From NCBI RefSeq assembly GCF_002994745.2, contig NC_037088.1, positions 45,314,911-45,378,910 on the forward strand: a stretch of DNA of 64,000 nucleotides, written 5' to 3'. The notes below the pieces were generated by a model. That model was not told the DNA's origin, searched no databases, and saw only the letters and a program-made list of their open reading frames with translations. This stretch comes from Rosa chinensis. Lineage: Eukaryota; Streptophyta; Magnoliopsida; Rosales; Rosaceae. Made by a program: the position numbers and the translations under genes. Below, piece by piece: positions 12,925 to 24,282 of the stretch (its first letter is position 1; each line of letters begins with the position of its first letter).

Positions 12925-13218
12925 TGTACCTACATGTGCCAGCACGAGCATAATTAGCTATAATGGGCCACGCTCATTGTACCGCCAGAGGTACCGAGTC
13001 CCACCAAAGGGATGACCTGCGAAGGCACGGCCAGGCAGGCTACCGCTTAAGCCCTGGACCACCCCCAGATCACCGCTGACGCGCCGCCACGCGCCGCGTC
13101 AAGATAGCATCAGAAGCTCCAGACACTGGGAATCGAAGCACATCAGTCCCACATCGGAAACAAGAGGAAGATCAACCTCTTCCTCAACTATAAAAGGTTC
13201 TCTCCTCTCTCCTCATTA
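12925..13218 (+). repeat. 5' LTR of element C (truncated)
   Basis: Aligns to 18035-18329 with about 5 substitutions, then diverges at 'cctcattaa'. Just past the break, 13219-13243 repeats in direct orientation the 'caagaggaagatcaacctct' segment of the LTR at about 13161-13184, a mark of rearrangement at the deletion point. Confidence 0.8.
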
Positions 13219-13498
13219 ACAAGAGGAAGATCAACCTCTTCCTTTCAGTTAGCACTGAGGGCAACTGGCAACGCCAGTCTGCGGACTACATCTGCTACAT
13301 TGTGCACTTGGACCAATTTTAATTCCTTTAGTGTTTCATTCATGACCAAAAGTAAGTGTCAAGACATCTAGTGGCACACACATTATCACAAAGAAAAACA
13401 AGTATAGAAGCTTGGGTTCCAAAATTTCATTCATATCCAAACTGAATTTACATAAAGTATTTATGCCTCAGCGGCTACAAAAACTTTCCTACTCCTAT

Positions 13499-16206
13499 TC
13501 AGGGGTTGGCGGGGTTGACGGGGTTGGCAAGGTCGGCTCCGCTACCTTCGGCATTTCCCCTGGCGGCCTGCGGCGGATGGGAGAGGCTCGTCTGGTCGGA
13601 CCCTCGGGCTGTGGGACTGGGGGTCTCTATTGTGCCATCCGCCCGGGTGTGGGCCACCAGGAACCCGGCGCAGGACACCTCCGACTGCGTAGGCGTCCGC
13701 TGAGAGTCGCCCTCTGGAAGCCCGCCGCTCTCCCCGCTACCCGAGCCTGCTCCAACACGACCAGGTGCGGCAGTAGGAGCGGTACTTATTGTCGGCGGAG
13801 CTTCCTTACTTGGATGCACGACCGGCATCACCGCTTTCGCCCAGTCGATGGCGCCCTTTTGCCACAGCATCTCTACATTGGCCAGGGCACCAGCCTTAGC
13901 TGCTTCGTTCAGCGCTTTCCTGTACTCCGCCGACTGCTTATATGATTCAACAGTGGCAGCCGCAGCACGGCCCCCCTCAGCCTCCAAGCGAGCGACTTCA
14001 CCCTCTAGTCGCTTGATCTCCGCTTGTTTGGCGGTGGACTCCCGCTGAAGGATCTCAACTTTCTTCTCCTTCGCGGTCACCCGGTCCCGCAGCAGGGACG
14101 TGTCCTGCTCCAGCTTGGCAAACCGCTCATTCTGCTCCAGGTGCAGCTCAATGGCAACGTTCAGCTTGCCCCTGGCATCTGCCGCATCACAGTCGGCCTT
14201 TTTCAAACGTCGCTCGACGTCAGCCAGCTTTTCCTGGGCCTTCCCCAAGTCCCTCTGGAGGCCCGCCACCTCCTCCCTCAGCTCCCGCTCAACTAGGGGC
14301 TGCTTGGATGCCGCTTGAAACATCTCATGGAGCCCAACAGCGACGTGCCCAAAGGCTGTGCTGAAGGGCGACTCGCTGACGGCGGTCGACCGAACAATCC
14401 CTTCCAAGCCGCCGAACCCCAGCCGCTCGCAAAGATGATACAGGAAGTCCCGTTCACCGTCGTTGAGGAACTCGGCGTAAGCGGCAAATGAATCCAAGCC
14501 GCTCGTACCCGCCGCTGTAGCCACGTCAGCGGAAGCCTCGGGCGGGGCCTTCCTTGACTTCTTCGGCTGCTCGCGGGCCCCGGTGACCTCCACCTCCTCC
14601 TCTTCCCCGCCGGAGTCGGGTTGACGGCGTTTTCGCTACAGGGTCCGCGTACCTCCAGCAGCGACAGCCCTCGCACCCTCCCTCGACTGCTCCAACCCCG
14701 CTATGGTTACTCCCTTCGTTGGACGCACCGTTTTCTTTGGCACTCCGCGCCGTATCGCCGGCGCTCTTTCCTTCCGCGACGCCGCCTCGCTCGCCCCGCC
14801 GGTCCCCGCCTGAACAGCGGGCAGCCCGTCACCACCAAGATGAGAGTGGTGCGGCATTGGCAGCACCACCGGAACCTCTGATGGGCTCAGCGCCAGCGTA
14901 TTGGGGTCCACCGCCGTGTTCTGCCCTGCCAGCCCGGAGGCATACATGGCCTCCAGGAAGTCGTCTATTTCAGCACGGTCTATCGCTTTCTTGAAAGCGT
15001 CCCGGCTGGCCTTGTTTCCCGAAGGAGTCTCTACAAAAATGCATAATGGCAAACCGGTCAGTATGAGGCAACGTCACAAAACATGCAGTACGGCGGAGAG
15101 TACTTACTAACAGCACGCGTCAGTTGTTGCGCTACCAGCAGCTCCCACCCGGTGAGGAGACGGAAGTCCAGTAAGTTGCGATTCCGCCAACAACCCCTGA
15201 TGCGTGCTACGCGGCACTCTTCCTCACGAGTCAGGTTGTACCGCAACCCCGCTGCACAAAAAGGTCATTGTCAGTATAAAAAAGAAAAGAAAAAAAAACG
15301 GAAACCACGACAGTCGTGTTCAGCGGAAATGACAAACAACCTCGGATGGGCTGAAACTCTGACTTAATTCTAAACGACGGCCCCCCCCTCGTTAGACCCC
15401 GCTGTGGCAATGCAAAACGAACCCCGCCAGTACGACATTGAGTCCCGCAGGTTCTCGATCAGCATGGGCGCTCCTTGGCGACGAATGAGGTTTACCTGCC
15501 CTCTACAACCCTGGCGCTTCACGTACACCAGTTCGTAGAAGTGTAGTACCTCCGCCACGATCGGCCCTTCGCAACCAGACAACCGCCACAGCGAGTTCAA
15601 CGCCAGCAACAACCGCCACATGTTAGGGCACACTTGCCCAAAGGCGATGCCGAACTCACACACCAGGATCTGTAGGTTGGGCACCAGCGGCAGGGTCACT
15701 CCCTCGCGGAATATAGCCTCGTGCACCGCGGCGTGGCCCGCTGGCAGAATCGAAGCCTTCTCCTCTACCGTCGGTGGACGCAGCTTCACCACGCCGAGCA
15801 ACAGGAACACCCGCTTCAGCTGGTTGACGGCAACCGCGGTCATCCTACCTCCCGCCTCGTCAACAAGGGTGCCGTCCTCGAACACCCACACCGACTCGGT
15901 ATCCTCTCCCGCTACACCCCCTCCGCCAGCGGAACCGCTGGCGGCACTATTACTTTCTAGCCGCTCTTCATGCAGTGTGTGTGCAGCGGCAGCCTCCCCC
16001 GCCCTAGAACTCTCCGGACGCGATTAACGATCCATATCTACGTCCCACGGAATGGTCTGTAGAGGCTCGACCTCTAGCGGTTCTGGCAGAGAGGTTCCTG
16101 CACGGGCAGACGGACGCAACGAGTCAATAAAATTTCTATCCGCCGCGCTGAACGACACTTCAGATCCGGAATCCTCATTGCTCGAAATCTCTATGACGTC
16201 GGCCAT
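13499..16206 (-). pseudogene. Antisense, intron-bearing retroelement gene (PF04195-like), two nonsense codons
   Basis: Read on the minus strand, it starts MADVIEISSNEDSGSEV at 16206. It runs in one frame to 15370, apart from one TAA at 16024-16026. This part contains FREGVTLPLVPNLQILVCEF and PNMWRLLLALNSLW, which resemble the 'putative gypsy type transposon' family PF04195. A second exon, 15108-15251 (NLTREEECRVARIRGCWRN), and a third, 13499-15030, follow. The intron between them, 15031-15107, has consensus ends (gtaagt...ttttgtag) and keeps phase. The last exon has one in-frame TAG at 14636-14638. It encodes an acidic/basic linker, then a long coiled coil (about 13990-14310, with REEVAGLQRDLGKAQEKL), and stops at 13499. 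The donor of the first coding intron (near 15395) is unclear. Its role is unknown. Confidence 0.7.
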
Positions 16207-16992
16207 CCCAAAACCCTAAAACCCAAATCGGTTAGCTCACACAAAGATCTAACCTACCCCTATATCAGCGAGTGCCCAAGAACATCAAGAACACTCAAAC
16301 CCAGAAAATGCCAAAACAAGAACAAACGCACTCAAACCCAGATTCGACCATCTAGAAAAGCCCTAACAACCCCAATTCTGTCAATCACAACCACCCTTCC
16401 CCAAACCCACTCTCACACCCTCACAGTACGTCGACAAATAGCATATCACAGAAACACCCAAAACCCAGAAATTAACCGAGGCAGACACCCAATGAAACAG
16501 GGAAATAGGCCAGAATACCAACCTTAACAGTGGAGCCTCTGACAGCAGTGTGTACACTAGTCTTCAAAGCCGGAGATCGTCGATTCTTCCACGCAAGAAA
16601 ACTCGCCAATATCACCCTTCTTTTCCGATCTCAGACACAAAACACTTGAAGACGACGAAGGCACAGTTCAAAGTTTAGAGTAGTGCCAAATATGCTGCCT
16701 TCCCCCCCCCTTTTTATGTCAACGTCAAACAATCCCACGCCGTCCGTTTAAAAAACGACATCAAATGTCAGCCGTACACGTGTCCCACAACTGCAGTTAC
16801 TCTCCGGATTAACCGAGGCGTCGCCTCAGTTACGAAATCCATCATTACTCGACATTAATGGCGAGGAGACGGCTCGGCGGAGGAAGAACGCCTCGGCACG
16901 CTAACCCTTTAGGGGTTCGCCACGTGTCCACCACCAACAGGCGATGCGTCTAGTAAAAGCCACAACTTTTGGGAGGAAGGCGCCAACTGTCC
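16207..16992 (-). promoter_or_regulatory. Probable 5' leader and promoter side of the antisense gene
   Basis: No ORF of note. On the minus strand, upstream of the ATG at 16206, there is a C/T-rich leader with a possible donor (gttaag/gttggtatt) near 16530. This suggests a leader intron that ends shortly before the ATG. No convincing TATA box was found. Confidence 0.35.
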
Positions 16993-17460
16993 AAGTCCGC
17001 TGAGCGTAACCCCGCTAGCGGAACTTCTCACTTGTCATCCTCCTAGTGTCGAAGTCCGCTGAGCGACACCCCGCTAGCAGAACTTCTCACTTGTCATCTT
17101 CCAAGTATCGAAGTCCGCTGAGCGACACCCCGCTAGCGGAACTTCTCACTTGTCATCCTCCTAGTGTCGAAGTCCGCTGAGTGACACCCCGCTAGCGGAA
17201 CTTCTCACTTGTCATCTTCCAAGTATCGAAGTCCGCTGAGCGACACCCCGCTAGCGAAACTTTTCACTTGTCATCCTCCTAGTGTCGAAGTCCGCTGAGC
17301 GACACCCCGCTAGCGGAACTTCTCACTTGTCATCTTCTAAGTATCGAAGTCCGCTGAGCGACACCCTGCTAGCGGAACTTCTCACTTGTCATCTTCCAAG
17401 TGTCGAAATCTACTGAGCTGATGCCCGCTAGAAAACTTCCACTTGTCAATTTGCAAGAGG
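16993..17460. repeat. 59-bp tandem array with 118-bp dimer order
   Basis: Seven full units (16993-17405) plus a degenerate eighth. Each starts aagtccgctgagcgacaccc. Units 1, 3 and 5 end in the variant 'cctcctagtgtcg' and units 2, 4 and 6 in 'cttccaagtatcg' (or cttctaag). The array therefore grew as 118-bp dimers. Unit 7 is a hybrid. Confidence 0.93.
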
Positions 17461-18034
17461 CACCCTCCGCTATGCGTGGCGCTGCCGGCAGAACCAACTC
17501 CATTTTGCAAAACATGTGCGTTGCTGAGTGCAACTCCGCTTATCAACTACCGCCAAACACGTCTACGCGACGCTGTTTCCCGCTACATCCAGCGGGGGGT
17601 ATCCGCCAGCGGCGAATCCCGAGGCTACGCCTCACTCTGACAACAACCGCCACGCGGCGTTACTGTCAGATCGTCCCTACGGGACAAGGGGACTGGTCAA
17701 CAGTCTACGACGACCCTGATCAGGTATGTTGACCCCCGTCACCCGGGTACTAAGATTGGGCTCGCTACCCAACACCCTCTGCCTCGCGCAGCTTCCCCTC
17801 AACAAACAATTTGCCGACCATCCGGAGGTCCGTCTTGGCTAGGGAGTGGGGGACTCCCTGGCGGGCCTGGCAGGGGCCCACCCGAAAGGGTATAAAGCGT
17901 TTGCTCAGTAAATCCATGGTTGACAACGCACTGACGCTAATTATGCTGTTGCAAGTCTAGCGGAAGTAACGCTTCACACCGCCGATCAACTCCCCAACCA
18001 AGATTGCCCTCCTTGACTGGGGACTTGGGGGACT
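17461..18034 (+). other. 3' untranslated region and polypurine tract of element C
   Basis: About 17720-17900 is shared, reverse-complemented, with element B at 28120-28330 (for example attgggctcgctacccaaca). The polypurine tract, with two close GGGGACTT-type blocks, ends at 18034 immediately before the LTR. Confidence 0.7.
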
Positions 18035-18542
18035 TGTACCTACATGTGCCAGCATGAGCATAATTAGCTATAATGGGCCACGCTCATTGTACCGCCAGAG
18101 GTACCGAGTCCCACCAAAGGGATGACCTGCGAAGGCACGGCCAGGCAGGCTTCCGCTTAAGCCCTAGACCACCCCCAGATCACCGCTGACGCGCCGCCAC
18201 GCGCAGCGTCAAGATAGCATCAGAAGCTCCAGACACTGGGAATCGAAGCACATCAGTCCTACATCGGAAACAAGAGGAAGATCAACCTCTTCCTCAACTA
18301 TAAAAGGTTCTCTCCTCTCTCCTCATTAATTACGCAATTACTACTCATTTATTGTTATGCTGTCCATATACAGTGACTGACTTAGGCATCGGAGCAGTGA
18401 AGACCGCCCAACGCGGTCTCCCTCTGACGCTCTGTCTATCGTGTTGCAGCAAACAGCAACCATCCAATCTTCGGAGTAGCGGTCCGCCCACCGGACCCGC
18501 GTTAAACAAGGAATCGGCTACTGCCGTACTTGAGCATTAACA
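18035..18542 (+). repeat. 3' LTR of element C
   Basis: 508 bp, begins TGTACCTACATG and ends GCATTAACA, followed by the target duplication atatg. A TATA box (ctataaaagg) lies near 18298. Confidence 0.9.
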
Positions 18543-19714
18543 ATATGGTTATAGGTATTACAAGGTAATTGTGCTTATGATTGTAACAGAGCATGCTTGA
18601 ATAACATGTGTAATGGCATGAATATGGGTGGCACATGTGTAGAAAAATCAAGGTCACCTATATCATACTATTAATAAACAATAGGTTCATTAATTGATCA
18701 TTACTTTACTTGTGCTTAATTAGCTTGAAGTTGGTTTGGACAGCTAGCCTCACCAAGACATGCATATGTGTCGATGATTATGTAAAGGTGGAGCATGAGG
18801 CAATTACTAAGTACCAAAAGTCATATATAATCATGTATGGCAGAGTTAGCATGAATAAAGCAGTATATGAGCCTAACGTGGCATCAAGTATGTTAATTAC
18901 TTCAGTAGCGTATGACTGCAATGGTGTCAAAGGATGAACTTATTTGTGAAGTCTTGGAGCAGCCATGAGCCAATGAGATGGCAGCTTTTGTTTGTGGTTG
19001 TTGGTTAATGCTCAGATTGTCGGGGAGGGTGAGTGAGGAGGACTGGACGGACGTCCAAGACTCTGACGATGATTGATCGAACAAGCGCTAGCAAAAGGAC
19101 AAGCTTCAAAGTGCTTTTGCGTTTGGCGAGGAGCGAACGAAAGGAGGTAGCATGGATTGATCAAATTGGGTGTGCAGTTCGGTAAGAGAGCCAAGAAGAC
19201 TGGGAGTTAGGCGTTGATGGCGAGCGCTGAGAGCTGGCCCTTAGGGCTGGCGGTTGGCGGTGGTGCCTAGCGGATGATTGGTAGCTGAGCTTGTCCAGCG
19301 GAGGATGGCTAGCTGGGTTGTCCAGCGGAGGAAGGCCAACAGCGGGTGGCCAGCGGTAGAGGAGCTTTGGTCAGCGGTACCTTGGCCAGCGGTGAAGCTC
19401 GTCGGTGATGTGGCTAGCGGACCTTTGGGCTGGAGACTTGCATGGATAGCTGGGGCTGGTCGATCAAAAGAGGACCTCAAGTTTAATTTTATCAAATGGA
19501 AGTGTAGCGGCGTCTGAAGCGTGGGCAGTGAGGGAGGTGAACACCAAAGAGCGAGGTGATAAACGTTGAAGCACGATGAGTTGAACGCCGTGCTCTGAGT
19601 GTGTTGATGGTGAGCATGATGATGACTCGCTAGCATTTGAACGAGGATGCGTCAATTTGGACAGCGGGAGCGAAGATTTGGCCAGCTGAAGTAGAGCTTT
19701 GCTCAGCGGTTGGC

Positions 19715-20426
19715 GGAGATATTGTGCGTCTCGATAACATCTGCTGGGCAAGATGTCCGAACTCCCATGATCGTAGTCATTAGAGGGAGATGCAAACATG
19801 AGGGGGATATGTCTATATGTTGATCTCGAAACGTGAAGGGTGTGTTGTGCTCTTTTTCTCCTTCGACCGATATTATTTTTGTCATACTGGTTTTTTGTTA
19901 CTCGGCAAGGTTTTTGATGAGGCAATGAGAAGAGCACCAAGTTTGGGCAACACAAGGGGGAGTGTTTAAGTAAATCCAGATTATGTCTGGCCCAAACTCT
20001 AAGTTACTTGACCTAGTGGTAATAGGGTTAGAATTACAGATAATCTCAGAGAATCTTGGAGATATCCAATCAATGTAATATTACGTTTCTTTGTACAACT
20101 CTGGTTCTATACCTTGTAATCCTCTATATAAAGAGACCTCTATTATCAATGAAAGCACAGCAAATTCTCTCTCAAATAGCAATTCCCTAAAACATATCAA
20201 TCATTATACAATTAAGTTACTTGACCTAGTGGTAATAAGGTTAGAATTAGAGATAATCTCAGAGAATCTTAGAGATATCCAATCAATGTAATATTACGTT
20301 TCCTTGTACAACTCTGGTTTTATACCTTGTAATCCTCTATATAAAGAGACCCCTATTATCAATGAAAGCACAGCAAATTCTCTCTCAAATAGCAATTCCC
20401 TAAAACATATCAATCATTATACAATT
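19715..20426 (+). mobile_element. Copia 3' end and LTR, partly duplicated in tandem
   Basis: 19850-19962 has the hallmark 3' region of plant copia elements (tttttctccttcgaccg, tttttgttactcggcaagg) and a polypurine tract aagggggag. The LTR begins TGTTTAAG at 19963. Its distal part is present twice: 20001-20213 and 20214-20426, an exact 213-bp period with few differences. The LTR carries a TATA-type box (ctctatataaaga). It may be the right half of the copia whose left half ends at 8752. Confidence 0.8.
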
Positions 20427-21219
20427 AAGTTTATCAAATACTATAGATTACTGATCATGAAAATTCATTAATGATTTTCATATTACTTTCTAAATTTCCA
20501 TCATTTTTTTTGAAAATTTACTTAGATCGAAATTTTCTCAATATTTCCATCGAAATTTTCATTTTTTAGATTATCAATATTTCCTCGATATTCGATATTT
20601 TAGTCCTTACTTATAACTCAAACAACAAAAAAAGTATTTCGAATTTTTCCATTCAACTTTTACAAACCAGATCTTAAGAGAAAAAAAAAAATATATATAT
20701 ATATATAACATTACTCTGCAAATACCTTTTTTTTTTCTTTGAACATGCACAAATTGGTAAAACTCATATCATAAAACAGAAAATCAAAATCGATAGGTAT
20801 AGATCTGACGACATTCTCTGCAAGCGGTGATGATGGTGGTGCCACGCGGGATCAACTGAAGATGGTAGTGGGACGAGGATGCTCGAGGTATAGTGGTGCA
20901 GTGGTGATGTCTAGAGTGCGGGACAAGTTGTAAACAGATACGCTGAATAAAGGTAGAGGGAGGGAGGAGGAGAGGGGGGAGAGAGAGCAGTTAGAGGGAG
21001 GCGCAGACGAAGGTAAGAAGGTTATAATATATATCTATATAATCAGTGTGGGCTGGACCCAAATGGTAATTATAACATATATACATTGACCTATCCCGTT
21101 TATTTGGTACGGTACGGGCCTGGCCGAAATAATACTGTTCTGTTTCTAATACCCGACCCGTTTTAGCTATTTTCGATACGATTCAGGATCGGGATTCAGT
21201 TTTTCTTACCCAATCATAC
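20427..21219. other. Intergenic, no gene recognised
   Basis: AT-rich sequence with repeated 'atttccatcgaaattttc' motifs typical of diffuse plant repeats, a purine-rich stretch at 20950-21010, and a 'cccgacccg' motif region near 21145 like that of some hAT MITEs. No complete element could be bounded. Confidence 0.5.
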
Positions 21220-21480
21220 AAACAGCTGTCCTACCACATCGTTCATGATTTATGACTGCACTTTTTCCCACTCAGTCAAGACGTTAGTGGATTTATTAAT
21301 GCTTGGAGATGTATATATGTTGTAATGAGCGTCTATGTCGAAATTTAAATATAGATCCTAGCATAAGGCTTAATGCCCCAGCCAGAAATGTTTTGGTCGT
21401 GTCTGTATCCAAAAGAAGAAAGAGTTATTGAAAAGTCATACGCCATCATTTTTATCTACAACATGAAAATTTTTGAATTT
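21220..21480. repeat. Diverged end of a further phytocyanin duplicon
   Basis: Matches, with more divergence, the end of the flanks of copies 1 (about 6130-6660) and 2 (about 23265-24135): 'taccacatcgttcatgatt', 'gtggatttattaatg', 'atctacaacatgaaaa'. It implies that the array once had another copy. Confidence 0.65.
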
Positions 21481-21796
21481 GTTAAGAACTAAATCTTCAA
21501 GAAACTAGATTGAGTATCAACAGTGGTAGACAATCTTACAAGAAATTTAACACTAGTTTAAATTGTGGTATGAAAGATAAATTAGATAAAAAAGAAAAAG
21601 AAAAAGAAAAAAAGCAAACACATAAAGAGAATAAACTACGGCGAAACTAATTCTTATGGTCATTTTATATTTTCGGCTTCTGTCACACTCAAAATTATAT
21701 GATTTCCAATTTGTTATACCAGACTCAAGAAAAGTACAGTAATCAAAATTCACAAGCAACTTGCTACAGATTCCTCTCCACAGAGGCATGCATTTG

Positions 21797-22608
21797 TTAC
21801 ATATTGTACACATACATTGACATCTTCATGCCATCAGATTCACAGTTATACTCACACATGAAATAATAGTATCCAGGTTCAACCAAGGTTAATGCTTCAT
21901 TGCCATTTGTATAGAAACCTAAGTTCGGTTGCATGTTGCATTGTTCAAATGCAGCACTATCTGTTGCTACAACCACATTGTGATAATTCTTATCGTAATG
22001 AAAATCTGAGAAACAAAACAAAACATCAATTAAGATCTGCATAATATATAATCATATTTTGCACAAACATGTTAAACACAATAACGTAATATACAAATTA
22101 TTCCATCAAAGGAAAGTGATGAAAAACAATAGTAGACAATGACCTAGCCTATCTAAAAAGTCCGAATGCTACCATATACTGTGCAAATTTAACAAAGATC
22201 AAGGATTGAACGTTTCAAAGTTCGAACTATGAAACCAAAATGTTCATATAGTCTCATCCAGTCTGGTTCATAATGGATGACACCATAATTGATATTAACA
22301 TAAAAGCTATGGAATCGGGTAGTACATGCATTTGGCAAAATAGGAACATTCAAATGTGGTGGTCTGCTTCCGGAGAAAAGGTTGAAAAATGCAGCAAATG
22401 AATCTGGTAAATAATAAAGCTAAGCTGCCAAAGTTCTAGATCACTCACTGAGTACATCTCCAGCAAAGAAAGTGTTTTCATGAGCAAAACCACTGGAAGC
22501 AATTTCAGTTGACCAGTCAACTTCGTATGAATTTGCCATCACCATCACCATGATCGGAGAAACGAAAAACACAATCAGAGCAAGAGCCGAGTATTGTGCC
22601 ACTGCCAT
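21797..22608 (-). CDS. Phytocyanin-like protein, copy 2 (two exons)
   Basis: Exon 1 is 22449-22608 and exon 2 is 21797-22005, with the same phase-1 intron as copy 1 (gtgagt...tctcag), giving 122 aa. It has a signal peptide (MAVAQYSALALIVFFVSP...MVMA). The plastocyanin-like domain has GDVLNFHYDKNYHNVVVATD, EQCNMQPNLGFYTNG, and VEPGYYYFMCEYNCESDGMKM. The first copper-ligand His (YHN) and the Cys are kept; the second His and two residues of the ligand loop are missing, as in copy 1. An in-frame upstream ATG at 22627-22629 would add MPAQVFN. I prefer the internal ATG because it begins the signal peptide and copy 1 has a stop there. No damage is visible, so it may be expressed. Confidence 0.82.
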
Positions 22609-24240
22609 ATTAAACACTTGGGCTGGCAAATAATTCTAAATGTTTCGGTTTGTGGCTAATTAAGCAATAACAAGCATGCATATATATAGGTCCGTCCTTT
22701 CTTGGTCGAAAGAAATAGTGGAGCTTTGGTCTGGTCGTTGTGATTGAATATTTGAATATGCCCTCAGGGATTTGTTCTTGTGATAATGATCAGAACAAAT
22801 GTTAATAATTCGCATCGAATTATATCTATTATGTCATATAGATATGCTTTATTCAAGTCTCCTGGTTTCCTTCGCGTTCGGCCGGGCCGGGACAAAAACA
22901 ATTGTGGCGGGATCTTTCGAAACAGTGATGGTTATTATTGAGAAAATTTGAGGCAAGGTCTAGTGATATCGTTTCTCTTGGTTATTGTGTCATGATCCTC
23001 TGCGTAAGCATTTCTTTCGTTCCTGTCAAAAATTGATAAAGTGATTAAAGTGTGAGGAACCTGCAGTCGTTCTCCAATACAAAAACACTCAAAATACTAG
23101 GCCAAAGGGTCAGAACACTTGCAGATTCATCATTCCAGATCTGGTTTTTATCATTCCAGATTCATCATTCTTGTAACCCATTAATTTGAGAGGGAAACCC
23201 ATTTGTATTGAATCGGTCCCCACTCTACTAGCTAAGCCAAGTCCACTACTAGAACTACTCTTAGCTATCGTACCACATCGTTCATGAGTCAGCCATTAAT
23301 TTTTTTTCCTACCCAATCAAGATGCTAGTGGATTTATTAATGTTTTGAAACTTTGTAATGATTGTCTATGTCAAAATAAAACAAACATAAATACTATTTA
23401 ATAAAGAGAAGAGCATTACATAATGTCATAATATACATTATATTATACGCATTTCATGCTTCTATCAGTGCACTTAGTTTCTACGATGGCATTGCAGCGC
23501 AATGACAAATGTATTTCCAAGAAGATCTAGGCGCTGTTCTGGGTGGTGTTGTTTGGCTTGTGTTGGCTTCAAAATTGCCTAGGCTGATTGGATTGGCCTA
23601 CTTTTTTTTGGGTGTGGGAAGGGGTCTTTGGGTCTCATTGGGAGTAGATCATCCAACTAGGGCTGGATCTATATATAAATTTTAGGGAAAAATCCTCAAA
23701 TGGTACATGAACTATGGTCTAATGCACATTTTGGTACCTAAACTTCCAAAACTACCCTCGTAGTACTTGAACTATTGTTCCGTTTCTCCATATGATACTT
23801 CCATCCAATCTGCCGTTAACTTTGCCTATTAATTTTTTTTTTTGGGAGATGAATGTTATCCTATAAGAATGAGCCACGTAGGCAAAGTTAACTGCAGATT
23901 GGATGGAAGTACCATATGAAGAAACGGAGCAATAGTTCAGGTACCATCAGGGTAGTTTTGAAAATTTAGGTACCAAAATGTGCATTCGACAATAGTCTAA
24001 ATACCTTATGAGGATTCTTCCCTAAATTTTATCATACATCTAAAAAGTTTTGGTCGTGCTCTAAAAAGAGAAAGAGCCACCACTCTAACAGAGTCTATCC
24101 CATCTTTTTATCTACAACATGAAAAATTATGAATTTTGTTAAGATCTAACCCTTCATAAAACTAGATCAAGTACCAACAATAGAAGACAATTTTACAATA
24201 AATCTAACACTTGTTTAATCGCTTAAGTACTAAAAAAAAA
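22609..24240. repeat. Upstream flank of phytocyanin duplicon 2
   Basis: Collinear with 5424-6667, including the DUF4378 intron/exon scrap (about 22985-23150). Interrupted by the MITE at 23685-24022. No gene. Confidence 0.8.
23685..24022. mobile_element. MULE-type foldback MITE, 338 bp
   Basis: The two ends are inverted repeats of about 150 bp (GGGAAAAATCC... / GGGAAGAATCC...). They are flanked by a 9-bp target duplication taaatttta at 23676-23684 and 24023-24031. The paralogous flank of copy 1, at about 6534-6556, has the unoccupied site with a single taaatttta. A 9-bp duplication is typical of Mutator-like elements. Confidence 0.92.
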
Positions 24241-24282
24241 TGAGTATAAACTAAGGGTAAAAGCAATCATTACAAACCATCG

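Larger units (their letters stand above)
12925..18542 (+). mobile_element. Element C: LTR retrotransposon with antisense gene, nested in element A
   Basis: Flanked by a perfect 5-bp target duplication, atatg, at 12920-12924 and 18543-18547. The 3' LTR is 18035-18542 (TG...CA). The 5' LTR is recognisable only at 12925-13218; its end, the primer-binding site and all pol are missing. Plus orientation is supported by a polypurine tract directly before 18035 and by a TATA box (ctataaaagg) inside both LTRs. By eye, the 294 shared LTR bases differ at about 5 sites. The interior holds an intron-containing antisense gene (13499-16206) and a 59-bp array (16993-17460). Antisense extra ORFs near the 3' LTR are known for Tat-lineage Ty3/gypsy elements; assignment to that lineage is inference because pol is absent. 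Confidence 0.85.
8753..19715 (-). mobile_element. Element A: non-coding gypsy-type LTR retrotransposon (LARD-like), 5' LTR lost
   Basis: It shares, in order, an LTR (8753-9253), a polypurine tract (minus strand, just past 9253), a 31-32-bp minisatellite and a long AT-rich interior (11050-12924, 18548-19000) with element B at 25863-32555. Its last part, about 19190-19715, is the GC-rich 'cagcgg' repeat region also seen in B at 31030-31790. No gag or pol domain is visible. The matching 5' LTR expected near 19.7-20.2 kb is absent, and copia 3' sequence follows instead. Element C (12925-18542) is inserted inside. The right boundary is approximate. Confidence 0.75.

Noticed and set aside
13412..13945. 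Plus-strand ORF of 177 codons, and other plus-strand ORFs to 16027
   Set aside because: They overlap the GC-rich antisense gene on the opposite strand, whose coiled coil, exon phases and PF04195-like motif are convincing; the plus-strand frames have none.
16993..17460. Regular repeat array as a possible CRISPR
   Set aside because: Units are contiguous 59-bp tandem copies without unique spacers, in a eukaryotic retroelement.
8753..19715. Element A as a coding gypsy element
   Set aside because: No gag, protease, RT or integrase motif was found in any frame; the long ORFs lie in repeats or in nested element C.
22627..22629. Upstream ATG of phytocyanin copy 2
   Set aside because: Copy 1 has an in-frame stop at this place and the signal peptide begins at the inner ATG.
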